A stretch of 64,000 nt of DNA, taken from contig CM033744.1 of the NCBI GenBank assembly GCA_019671005.1, positions 14,810,128 to 14,874,127 on the forward strand, written 5' to 3'. The translations under genes were made by a program, and so were the position numbers. Of the stretch, positions 32,001 through 44,330 are shown piece by piece. Within the stretch, counting starts at the first letter, position 1. The number at the start of each line of letters is the position of its first letter. The notes under the pieces are model-generated. The model saw only the letters and a list, made by a program, of their open reading frames with translations. It was not told the origin of the DNA and made no database searches. Origin of the DNA: Hibiscus mutabilis. Taxonomy: Eukaryota > Streptophyta > Magnoliopsida > Malvales > Malvaceae.

Positions 32001-34170
32001 GTAAAGCCCATTTAAACATGCACACCTTAATCCAAGCAAAATGGCCACAAAATAAGATTAAATAAAAATTTTATGAGTTGAAATATTTGATTATGGGCTT
32101 TTGAATATGATTATATAGCTTAACCTCAATTTTAGAACTTTTTACTAGGTTGAAATTCCAACGGTTCCGTTGTAAAGCCCATTTAGACATGCATACCTTA
32201 AACCCCCAACAAAATGACCGCAAAATAAGTTTAAATCAAATTTTATGAATTAAAATATTTAGTTATGGGATTTTGAACATGATTATACAGCTTAACCTAC
32301 TTTTAGAACTTTTTACTCGGTTAATTTCAAGGGGTCAACTACAAAGCCCATTTAGACATGCATGCCTTAAACCCCAACAAAATGGCCAAAAAATAAGATT
32401 AAATCACATTTTATGACTTAAAATATTTATTTATGAGCTTTTGAACATGATTATATAGCTTAACCTCATTTTCAGAAATTCTTACTTGGTTAAAATTCCT
32501 ACAGGTCCACTGTAAATCCCATTTAGACATGCACGGCTTAACCCCAACAAAACGACCATAAAATAAGATTAAATCAAATTTCATGAGTTTAAATATTTGA
32601 TTATGGGATTTTGAAGATGATTATATAGCTGAACCTCATTTTCTGAAATTTTTACTCGGTTAAAATTCCAACGGGGTCCACTATAAAGCCCATTTAGACA
32701 GGCGCACCTTAACCCCAACAAAACGGCCGAAAAATAAGATTAAATCATATTTTATGACTTAAAATATTTAGTTATGGGGTTTTGAACATAATTATATAAC
32801 TTAATCACATTTTCAAAAAAGTTTACTCGGTTAAAATTCCATCGGGTTCACTATAAGGCATTTAGACATGCACGCCTTAAACCCAACAAAACGACCACAA
32901 AAGAAAATTAAATAAAATTTCATGAGTTAAAATATTTGATTATGGGCTTTTGAATTTGATGATATATCTTAACCTCATTTTCAGAATGTTTTACTCGGTT
33001 AAAATTCCAACGGGTCCACTGTAAATCACATTCAAACATGCATGCCTTAAAACCCAACAAAAAGGCCGAAAATAATATTAAACCACATTTTATGACTTAA
33101 AATATTTAGATATGGGCTTTTGAACATGATTATATAGTTTAACCTCATTTTCATAAATTTTTACTCGATTAAAATTCCAACGGGTACATTGTAAAGCCCA
33201 TTTAAACATGCACGCTTTAAACCCAACAAAACAACCACAAAATAAGATTAAACCAAATTTTATGAGTTGAAATATTTGATTATGGTCTTTTGAATATGAT
33301 TATATAGCTTAACCTCAATTTTAGAACTTTTTACTAGGTTAAAATTTTAACAGGTCCACTGTAAAGCCCATTTAGACATGTACACATTAAACCCCAACAA
33401 AAAGGTCGAAAAATAAGATTAAATCATATTTTATGACTTAAAATAATTATTTATGGTCTTTTGAACATGATTATATAGCTTGACTCAGTTTTTCAACTAT
33501 TTACTCAGTTAAAATTCCAACGGGTCCACTGTAAAGCCCATTTAAACATGTATGCCTTAAAACCTAACAAAACAAACGAAAAATAAGATTGAATCACATT
33601 TTATGACTTAAAATATTTAGTTATGGGCTTTTGAATATGATGATATAGCTTAACCTCATTTTCAAAATGTTTTACTCGGTTAAAATTCCAACGGGTCCAC
33701 GGTAAAGCGCATTTAAACATGCATGCCTTAAAACCCAAAAGAACGCCGAAAAATAAGATTAAACATATTTTATGACTTAAAATATTTAGTTATAGGCTTT
33801 TGAACATGATTATATAGCTTAACCTTATTTTCATAAATTTTTACTCGGTTAACATTCCAACGGGTCCACTGTAAAGCCCATTTAAACATACACGCCTTAA
33901 ACCCAACAAAAAAACCACAAAATAAGATTAAATCAAATTTTATGAGTTGAAATATTTGATTATGGGCTTTTGAATATGATTATATAGCTTAACCACAATT
34001 TTAGAACTTTTGACTAGGTTAAAATTTCAACGGGTCCAGTATAAAGCAATTTAGACATGCACGCCTTAAAACCCAACAAAACTGCCGAAATATAAGATTA
34101 AATCATATTTTATGACTTAAAATATTTATTTATGGTCTTTTGAACATGATTATATAGCTTAACCTCGAAT
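29072..34170 (+). repeat. Super-repeat copy 1 in satellite
   Basis: Rare monomer variants recur in order about 5.1-5.26 kb downstream. CCATCGATTCC is at 29445 and 34533; CAGCTAAACGG at 30507 and 35766; the AGACATTTTT monomer at 31451 and 36607. The spread of offsets shows small indels between copies. Boundaries approximate. Confidence 0.7.
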
Positions 34171-37080
34171 TTTCAACTATTTACTCGGTTAAAATTCCAA
34201 CGGGTCCACTATAAAGCCCATTTAAGCATGTACGCCTTAAAACCCAAAAAAACGGACGAAAAATAAGATTCAATCACATTTTATGACTTAAAATATTTAG
34301 TTATGGGCTTTTGAACAATATTATATAGCTTAACCTCATTTTTAGAAATTTTTAATCGGTTAAAATTCTAACGGGTTCATTGTAAAGCCTATTTAGGCAC
34401 GCCTTAACCCCAACAAAACGACCACAAAGTAAGATTAAATCAAATTTCATGAGTTTAAATATTTGATTATGCAATTTTGAATATGATTATATAGCTTAAC
34501 CTCAATTTCATAACTTTTTACTCAGTTAAAATTCCATCGATTCCATTGTAAAACCCATTTAGGCACGCCTTAACCCCAACAAAATGACCACAAAATAAGA
34601 TTAAATCAAATTTCAAGAGTTTAAATAGTTGATTATATGATTTTGAATATGATTATATAGATTAACCTCAATTTCATAACTTTTTACTCGGTTAAAATTC
34701 AACGGGTCCACTATAAAGCCCATTTAGACAAGCACGCCTTAAACCCCAACAAAACGGCCAAAAAATAAGATTAAATGACATTTTATGACTTAAAATAGTT
34801 ATTTATGGTCTTTTGAACATGATTATATAGCTTAACCTCAATTTTAGAACTTTTTGCTCGATTAAAATTCCAATGGGTTCACTGTAAAGCCCATTTAAAC
34901 ATGCCATCTTAAAACCCAACAAAATGGCAAAAAAATAAGATTAAATCTTATTTTATGACTTAAAATATTTAGTTATGGCCTTTCGAACATGATTATATAG
35001 CTTAAACTCATTTTCAGAAATCTTTACTCGGTTAAAATTCAAATGGGTCCCCTATAAAGCCCATTTAGACATGCACGCCTTAAACGCCAACAAAACAGCA
35101 AAAACTAAGATTAAATCACATTTTATGAGTTAAAATATTTAGTTATGGGCTTTTGAACATGATTATATAGCTTAAGCTCAATTTCAGAACTTTTTACTCG
35201 GTTAAAATTCCAACGGGTCCAATATAAAGCTCATTTAGGCATGCACGCCTTAAACCCCTACAAAACGGCCGAAAAATAAGATTAAATCACATTTTATGAC
35301 TTAAAATATTTAGTTATGGGCTTTTGAACATGATTATAGAGCTTAACCTCATTTTCAGAACTTCTTACTCGATTACATACCAACGAGTCCACTATAAAGC
35401 CTATTTAGACACGCATGCCTTAAACCCCAACAAAAAGGCTGAAAAATAAGATTGAATCACATTTTATGACTTAAAATATTTATTTATGGTCTTTTGAACA
35501 TGATTATATAGCTTAACCTCATTTTCAAAAAAATTTACTCTGTAAAAATTCCAACGGGTCTACTGTAAAGCCCATTTAAACATGCACGCATTAAAACCCA
35601 ACAAAACTGCCGAAAATAAGATTAAATCACATTTTATGACTTAAAATATTTAGTTAGGGGCTTTTGAACATGATTATATAGCTTAACCTCATTTTCAAAA
35701 AATTTTACTCTGTAAAAATTCAACGGGTCATTATAAAGCTCATTTAAACATGCACGCCTTAAACCCAGCTAAACGGTAACAAAATAAGATTTAATCAAAT
35801 TTTATGTGTTAAAATATTTTATTATGGGATTTTGAATATGATTATATATCTTAACATCAATTTTAGAACTTTTTGCTCGGTTAAAATTCCAATGGGTTCA
35901 CTATAAAGCCCATTTAAACATGGTCTTTTGAACATGATTATATAGCTTAACACATAAAATGGCCAGAAAAATAAGATTAAATCACATTTTATTACTTAAA
36001 ATATTTAGCTATGGTCTTTTGAACATGATTATATAGCTTAACCTCAATTTTCAACTATTTACTCGGTTAAAATTCCAACGGGTCCTCTATAAAGCCCATT
36101 TAGACATGTGCACCATAAAACCCAACAAAAAGACCGAAAAATAAGATTCAATCGCATTTTATGACTTAAAAGTTATGGGCTTTTGAAAATGATTATATAG
36201 CTTAACCTCATTTTTAGAATTTTTTACTAGGTTAAATTCCAACGGGTCCCCTATAAAGCCCATTTACACAGGCATGCCTTAAACCCCAGCAAAACTACGA
36301 AAAAATAAGATTAAATCACATTTTATGACTTAAAATATTTAGTTATGGGATTTTGAACGTGATTATATAGTTTAACCTCATTTTCAAAAAAATTTACTCC
36401 GTTAAAATTCTAACGAGTCCACTATAAGCACGTTTAGAACTTTTTACTCGGTTAAATTTCAAAGGGTCAACTACAAAGCCCATTTAGACATGCACGCCTT
36501 AAACCCCAACAAAATGGCCAAAAAATAAGATTAAATCACATTTTATGACTTAAAATATTTAGTTATGGGCTTTTGAACATGATTATACAGCTTAACCTCT
36601 TTTTCAGACATTTTTACTCGGTTAAATTCAACGGGTCCACTATAAAGCCCATTTAAACATGCACACCTTAAACCAAGCAAAATGACCACAAAATAAGATT
36701 AAATCAAATTTTATGAATTAAAATATTTGATTATGGGATATGGAATATGATTATATAGCTTAACCTCATTTTCAAAAAAAAATTACTTGGTTAATATTCC
36801 AACAGGTCCACTATAAGCCCATTTAGACATGCACGCCTTAAACCCCAACAAAACGGCCGAAAAATAAGGTTCAATCATATTTTATGACTTAAAATATTTA
36901 GTTATGGACTTTTGAACATGATTATATAGCTGAACCTCATTTTCAGAAATTTTTACTCGTTTAAAATTTCAACGGGTCCACTATAAAGCCCATTTAGACA
37001 TGCACGCCTTAAACCCCAACAAAATGGACAAAAAATAAGTTTAAATCACATTTTATGACTTAAAATATTTATTTATGGAT
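34171..37080 (+). repeat. Super-repeat copy 2 in satellite
   Basis: Repeats the variant order of 29072 to about 31700. It contains aberrant monomers near 35915-35960 and 36425 where one unit jumps into another, signs of unequal exchange. Boundaries approximate. Confidence 0.65.
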
Positions 37081-40008
37081 TTTTATTATGATTATATAGC
37101 TTAACTTCATTTTCAGAAATTTTTACTTAGTTAAAATTCCATCGATTCCACTGTAAAACCCATTTAGGCACGCCTTAACCCCAACAAAATGACCACAAAA
37201 TAAGATTAAATCAAATTTCAAGAGTTTAAATAGTTGATTATATGATTTTTTTAATATGATTATATAGCTTAACCTCAATTTCAGAACTTTTTACTAGGTT
37301 AAAATTCCAACATGTCCATTATAAAGCCCATTTAGACAAGCACGCCTTAAACCCCAACAAAACGGCCAAAAAATAAGATTAAATGACATTTTATGACTTA
37401 AAATAGTTAGTTATGGTCAGCTTAACCTCAATTTTAGAACTTTTTGCTCGGTTAAAATTCCAATGGGTCCACTGTAAAGCCCATTTAAACATGCCACCTT
37501 AAAACCCAACAAAAGGGCCGAAAAATAAGATTAAATCATATTTTATGACTTAAAATATTTAGTTATGGGCTTTTGAACATGATTATATAGCTTAACCTCA
37601 ATTTCAGAATTTATTACTCGATTAAAATTCTAACGGGTCCAATATAAAGCCCATTTAGACATGCACGCCTTAAACCCCAACAAAACGGCCAAAAATAAGA
37701 TTAAATCGCATTTTATGACTTAAAATATTTAGTTATGGGCTTTTGAACATGATTATAGAGATTAACCTCATTTTCAGAACTTTTTACTCAGTTACATTCC
37801 AACGGGTCCAATATAAAGCCTATTTAGACACGCATGCCTTAAACCCCAACAAAAGGCCAAAAAATAAGATTGAATCACATTTTATGACTTAAAATATTTA
37901 GTTAGGGGCTTTTGAACATGATTATGTAGCTTAACCTCATTTTCAGAAATTTTTACTCTGTAAAAATTCCAACGAGTCATTATAAAGCCCATTTAAACAT
38001 GCACGCCTTAAACCCAGCTAAACGACAACAAAATAAGATTTAATCAAATTTTATGTGTTAAAATATTTGATTATGGGATTTTGAATATGGTTATATTGCT
38101 TAACATCAATTTTAGAATTTTTTACTTAGCAAAAATTCCAACGCCTATTTGGATATGCACGCTATGAACCCCAACAAAACGGCCAAAAATATGATTAAAT
38201 CACACTTTATGACTTAAAATAATTATTTATGGGCTTCTAAACAAGATTATAATGCTTAACCTCATTTTCAGAACTTTTTATTAGGTTAAAATTCTAACGG
38301 GTCCACTATAAAGCCCATTTAGAAATGCTCGCCTTAAACCCCAACAAAATGGCTACAAAAATAAGATTAAATCACATTTTATGACTTAAAATATTTACTT
38401 ATGGTGTTTTGAACATGATTATATAGCTTAACCTCAATTTTCAACTATTTACTTGGTTAAAATTCCAACGGGTCCTCTATAAAGCGCATTTAGACATGCG
38501 CACCTTAAAACCCAACAAAAGGACCGAAAAATAATATTCAATCACATTTTATGACTTAAAATATTTAGTTATGGGCTTTTGAAAATGATTATATAGCTTA
38601 ACCTCATTTTCAGAATTTTTTACTAGGTTAAATTCCAACGGGTCCCTTATAAAGCCCATTTACACATGCATGCCTTAAACCCCAGCAAAACTACCAAAAA
38701 ATAAGATTAAATCAAATTTTATGACTTAAAATATTTAGTTATGGGCTTTTGAACGTGATTATATAGTTTAACCTCATTTTCAAAAAAAATTACTCCGTTA
38801 AAATTCTAACGAGTCCACTATAAGCACATTTAGATATGCACGCCTTAAACCCCAACAAAATGGCCGAAAAATAAGATTAAATCACATTTTATGAATTAAA
38901 TATTTAGTTATGGGCTTTTGAACATGATTATACAGCTTAACCTCTTTTTCAGACATTTTTACTCGGTTAAATTCAACGGGTCCACTATAAAGCCCATTTA
39001 AACATGCACGCCTTAAACCATGCAAAACGACCATAAAATAAGATTAAATCAAATTTATGAATTAAAATATTTGATTATGGGATATGGAATATGATTATAT
39101 AGCTTAACCTCGTTTTCAAAAAAATTTACTTGGTTAAAATTCCAACGGGTCCACTATAAGCTCATTTAGACATGCACGCCTTAAACCCCGACAAAACGGC
39201 CAAAAATAAGGTTCAATCATATTTTATGACTTAAAATATTTAGTTATGGGATTTTGAACATGATTATATAGCCGATCCTCATTTTCAGAAATTTTTACTT
39301 AGTTAAAATTCCAATGGGTCCACTATAAAACTCATTTAGACGTGCACGCCTTAAACCCGAACAAAATGGATAAAAAATAAGATTAAATCACATTTTATGA
39401 CTTAAATATTTATTTATGGGCTTTTGATTATGATTATATAGCTTAACCTCATTTTCAAAAAATTTTACTAGGTTAAAATTCCAACGGGTCCACTGTAAAG
39501 CCAATTTAAACATGCATGCCTTAATCCAAGCAAAACAGCCACAAAATAAGATTAAATAAAATTTTATGTGTTGAAATATTTGATTATGGGCATTTGAATA
39601 TGATTATATAGCTTAACCTCAATTTTAGAACTTTTTACTAGGTTAAAATTCCAACGGTTCCGTTGTAAAGCCAATTGAGACATGCACGCCTTAAACCCCA
39701 ACAAAATGACCGCAAAATAAGTTTAAATCAAATTTTATGAATTAAAATATTTATTTATGAGCTTTTGAACATGATTATACAGCTTAACCTACTTTTAGAA
39801 CTTTTTACTCGGTTAAATTTCAAGGGGTCAACTGCAAAGCCCATTTAAACATGCACGCCTTAAACCCCAACAAAATGGCCAAAAAATAAGATTAAATCAC
39901 ATTTTATGACTTAAAATATTTATTTATGGGCTTTTGAACATGATTATATAGCTTAACCTCATTTTCAAAAAAATTTACTCTGTAAAAATTCTAACGGGTC
40001 TACTGTAA
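37081..40008 (+). repeat. Super-repeat copy 3 in satellite
   Basis: Repeats variants at a steady offset of about 7.5 kb: AGAAATGCTCGCC monomer at 30791 and 38286; CAGCTAAACG at 30507 and 38015; AGACATTTTT at 31451 and 38951; TCAAGGGGTCAACT at about 32330 and 39820. It is cut by the LINE at 40009. Confidence 0.7.
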
Positions 40009-43000
40009 TGGATTCGATTAGACTGTTATGGAATAGATTCTATTTGAGATTCTATTTCCTCTGCATCCGAAGATGTTTGTTTTATCTCTTAGTGAGGAAT
40101 ATAAATGGGTTTCTATATAATTATCCGTTTATCGTTAGATTGGTTTCTTTTATTTTTAGCTTTTCATGGCTATAATGATATTCTTTTATATATATCTCTA
40201 CATTTGATTAGTTCCTTTGGGACCATCTTCGATGATGGGAGTGTTTTTTCTATTAAGTTTTTTGTTGTTACTTTCTTGGATTCTTATGTTGGGTTGTATA
40301 CAAATATTCCAATATGTAATACCCTAGATATGAAGGCTTGTTCTGTTTCATGCAGACTGCCGGTGTCTGAGTTTATTGGCTGTTTATGCCCTCTTAATTC
40401 CTGGTCTTTATGGCCTTAGAATTTTTCATTGATTCCCTGGCCTTTTTGGCTATGGTTAATTATGTTTTGGTCTACTTTTCTTATAAATCATATACATGTT
40501 TTCTTTCTTGATTCAATTCTCATAAGGGGCAACACGGCGATGCATGAAGAGGATTCACTTTGGGTACAATACAGTGATCGTTTTTTTCCACATCTGGTCG
40601 CTCGAATTACATTCTTCATTATGGATCTTGGCCGTTTATTTTCCTTTATATATTATCCAAGCCATGCGGGGTATGGATAGCGATCTCACTCCTCCTTCTG
40701 ATATGAATTGTAGGTTGTGCTTCAATCTTCTTCATACATTTTCGTCTCCTGTTTTTGTTTCCTTCGTTGTATTTTGACCGTCAATATTTTAAATTACATT
40801 ATGTCTTGCACACTTGTAAGTTTAATCAAAACATCAGAATTCTGTCTTTTTGTTTGGTTAATTTTGGTACTAATCACCTATTTCACTGCCAATTAGAATT
40901 CTATGGGGAATTATGGTCATAAGTTTTATTCCAAATTAATTTATGCTAAATTAATTCCTTTTTGCATCATATTAGTGCATTCCTTAATTGTCTCCTTTGG
41001 AGTTTAGTCCTTATTTCCTTTCTTCTTTATTTCTTTCATACGTTATTTTCCTTTCTTCTTGTTTGATTTTGTTTCCATATTAATTTATGTGGATATTACT
41101 CCTCTTTTAATCATATTTAAATTTTCCTTAATTGTTTGCATTAGATTTAAATTCCATTTACTCCTAAATTTAACTTCCAATAACAAATTAAATAGAGGCT
41201 ATCTCTCTTTCCTCCCCTTTACTTTCCACTTAATTACCTCTATTACAAGCTACTGCAAACCATTACTCCATATACATTCAAATCCTATTTTGTCTAGAAT
41301 TTGTATTGACAATGCTGGATTTTCTCCTTTAACATCATTAATAAGATTTCCTTAATTGACTCTTTTGGAGCTAAATCCTACTTAATTATTCCTCTTGGTA
41401 TTAACTTCCATTTATTTTTTAATATAAACTCTGATTTCATCCTAGTTTGGACTGAGCTGGGATTATTTTTATTAATTTTTGATTCAAAACGAAATTATGA
41501 AGGATTTATTACTTTCTTAGTCATATCTAAATTTCCCATAATTGTTTCCATTGGAGTTACTTTCCATTTAATTACCTCTGACTCTTCCGTAATCAACCAT
41601 TTTGGTCTTCATTGCAAACTATTCTACCGTTGGATTTTTTTCCTCAATTATTATAAATTAATCTTCTTTTTGTATAAATTCGGATATAACTCCACTAATG
41701 GTGGATTTCCTCCTTTTATCTTCATTATTAAATTTTACTTATCTATCTCCCTTGGGATTTGGATTATCATAATCAAATCTGATAAGATTATTCACTTCCT
41801 CATCTCCATCTATATAAACATAATTACCTCTTTTGGAATCCTTTTAAATTTTACTCATCCTAGTTCCTGGGATTTTAATCGGGTTACCTATCTATAAGTG
41901 GATCATCTTTTCCACTCCCTTGATATCACTGGGAATTTTGACCAAGTCTATAAAATTTCCTTAATTTCCTCCAACATAGTTCACCTAATTATTCATAAGT
42001 TTAATTCCAGATTGATTTATGATGAATTATCTCCATTTTCATCATGTTACTGCATTCCTTAATTGTCTCCTTTGGAGTTAAGTCTTTGTTTCCTTTCTTT
42101 TTTATTTCTGCCATTGATTTTGTTCCCATATTAATTTATGAGGAAGTTACCGCTTTTTAATCCTAATTAAATTTTCCATAATTATCTACATTTGAGTTAA
42201 ATTCCATTTACCCCTATATTTAATTTCCATTAACAAATTAATCAGAGGCTACCTCTCTTTTATCACCAGTACTTTCCATTTAATTACCTCTATTACAATC
42301 TTCTGTAAACCATTATCCCATATACATTCAAATCCTATTCTCTCGAGAATTTGTAATGACAGTGATGGATTTTTTTTATTTTAATGTTATTAATAAATTT
42401 CATTAATTGACTCCCTTGGAGCCAAATCCTACTTAATTATTCCTATTCGTATTCAATTCCATTTCTTTTTAAAATTAACCTCCGATTTCCTCCTAATCTG
42501 AGATGAGCCAGAATTATTTTTATTAATTTTTGACTCAAAACTAAACTATGAAGGATTTATTCCTTTCTTAGGAGTAAATTCATTTATGCTATTTAATGCC
42601 ATTACCCTCAACATTTCAACAAATTTTTCCCTCGTAAAATTAATTCTGATTCTTTACACCAAAATCAAATTGAAATTCTCCTCTTATAGAAGAAATTCTA
42701 TTTTAACCTTAAATGATGAAATTTATTTGAATATATCCTTGACTAAATCTAATTTAAGTGCTAATTTTAAGGATGTCATCTCTAATTGCTCCTTCATTCA
42801 ACTTCTACTAAATTCTTTTCTGTTTCAAATAGATAACATTACGCTGGAAATTTTTCTGATTAGAATTCCTCCAAATTTGAAAATAAATGTTCCTACCATA
42901 ATTGAGTCTGTTTCCAATTTACATTATGAGTGAGTTACTCCTTTTTTAATGATAATTAATTTTCCATTAGCTGTCTACATGGAAATTAATTTATATTTAC

Positions 43001-43634
43001 TCTTACACTTAAATTCGAATTACAATTTTTTCAGCTTCAGTATCCTTTTACTCAACATTATTTTTTCTTCTATTACAACTTTTCCAATCATCGTTAACAT
43101 TTCCTTAATTGACTCCTTTAGAGTAACATCATCCTTAATTATTACTATAATTCTGGATTATTACCTTAGTTTGGATCCTTTTGTATTGTTACCCTTTTTA
43201 AAAATAGTACACTCAGGATTTATATTTACCTTAGGCATGCTCTAATTTACCATAATTATATCTCTTGTAGTTTCTTTCCTTTTTATCACCATTGCTTCTT
43301 CCTTAATTACCTCTTTTAATTTTGCCCACCACTTTAAATATTCTAATTTTGTCTTCTTTCTCCTTAATTTCGGCTACAAATCAATTAAAGGAGGGTTTTC
43401 CCTTTTTTTCTTTATTAAAATCTTCTTAATTGCCTCCCTAGAACTATATCTAATTTCTTTCTAAATTTATGGTCCATCTTTACATTTTCTTTACATGGTT
43501 ATTTTGGAGCTATCCTTACTTTTTTTGCACATTTATTTTCTAATGTTTCTGTTTCCAAAAGAACAAAGAATAACAAAGCTGGGATTAGCAGCGGAAAAAA
43601 CTCTCCAGCAGAGGTTGACATTCAACCCCGCTGA
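40009..43634 (+). other. LINE 5' region, no recognisable ORF1
   Basis: 3.6 kb, pyrimidine- and AT-rich on the plus strand, with small frames (60-115 codons) in several phases and no CCHC knuckle or RNA-binding motif that I can recognise. Frequent phrases such as CCTTAATTGTCTCCTTTGGA and TTCCATTTAATTACCTC suggest internal repeats. A direct duplication of about 1.08 kb lies inside. It may be a decayed 5' UTR plus ORF1, or a separate element; the abrupt start at the satellite and direct run-on into the endonuclease favour the former. Confidence 0.55.
40905..42575 (+). repeat. Direct tandem duplication, period about 1.08 kb
   Basis: Text around 40965-41240 (GCATTCCTTAATTGTCTCCT..) recurs at 42042-42275, and text around 41400-41520 (ATTATTTTTATTAATTTTTG, AATTATGAAGGATTTATT) recurs at about 42470-42575, both at offsets near 1.07-1.08 kb and with roughly 80 % agreement by eye. 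Confidence 0.8.
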
Positions 43635-44330
43635 GGAAAATAAAAATCTTATGTTGGAACTGTCGGTGTCTTGGTAAAGCCCAGGCAATTCAGGCTTTAG
43701 GACGAGTTGTTGCTAAGTTTAATCCTGATTTATTGTTTCTATGTGAAACTCGTCTCAACAAATATTATAGTGAAAGACTACGAATTACCCTTAGAATGTA
43801 TGGCTGCATCACTGTTGATGCCAGTCAAACTTGTTCTGGAATAATTCTTCTATGGAATAATACTATCAACGTTGATTTGCTTTCGTACTCGGACCATCAT
43901 ATCGATACTGTTATTCATGCAAATACAACTCATTTCCACTTTTCTGGAATTTTTGGCTACGCTCAAACAAATCAAAAAACTAAAACTTGGGAGCTAATTG
44001 ACACTTTAAGTTGTTCCTTGCCTCTTCCCTGGCTAATTAGAGGAGATTTGAATGAGATCATGTCTGATAACGAAAAACAATGTGGCTATCACCGTGCTCG
44101 CTCATAAATTGACAATTTCAGGGACTGTTTATCCCGTAATAACCCTTTTGATTAGAAACAGGTCAAAGGCTGGTTCACTTGGACCAAATCTGAACATCGA
44201 ACTGCAACCATTTTTGAACAGCTTGACCGTTTTGTTGCTAATATGGCTTGGCTTAATAAGCATCCTAATTATCGTGCAACTTTTGATTTTCATGCGGATT
44301 CTGACCATTGTTTCATCCTTATGGAGAATG
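43635..44330 (+). pseudogene. LINE apurinic-like endonuclease domain
   Basis: Begins IKILCWNCRCLGKAQAIQAL, the typical L1 endonuclease start, then FNPDLLFLCETRLNKYY with the catalytic Glu, GCITVDASQTCSGIILLWNN, WLIRGDLNEIMSDNEKQCGY with the GDxN motif, and near 44294 DFHADSDHCFIL with the terminal SDH His. The enzyme nicks target DNA to prime reverse transcription. Stops near 44107 and 44155 and frame changes (43733-44107, then 44243-44497) break it. Confidence 0.88.

Larger units (their letters stand above)
29072..40008 (+). repeat. 169-bp satellite, main array (about 64 monomers)
   Basis: Tandem head-to-tail monomers, most 165-172 bp (landmark starts 29603, 29772, 29941, 30110 are each 169 apart). 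Landmarks within a unit: ACTCGGTTAAAATTCCAACG, CACTATAAAGCCCATTTAGA, CATGCACGCCTTAAACCCC, AACAAAACGGCC, AAATAAGATTAAATCACA, TTTTATGACTTAAAATATTT, GATTATATAGCTTAACCTCA. Some units are about 161 bp owing to a short deletion (TTTAGGCACGCC form). Two linked sequence variants occur (see findings). No ORF. The AT-rich monomer and period are in the range of plant centromeric satellites, but I cannot tie it to a named repeat. Confidence 0.95.

Noticed and set aside
40105..43677. A series of 60-124-codon frames before the LINE endonuclease
   Set aside because: Different phases, AT-driven composition and no RNA-binding or CCHC motif. Described as LINE 5' region instead of genes.
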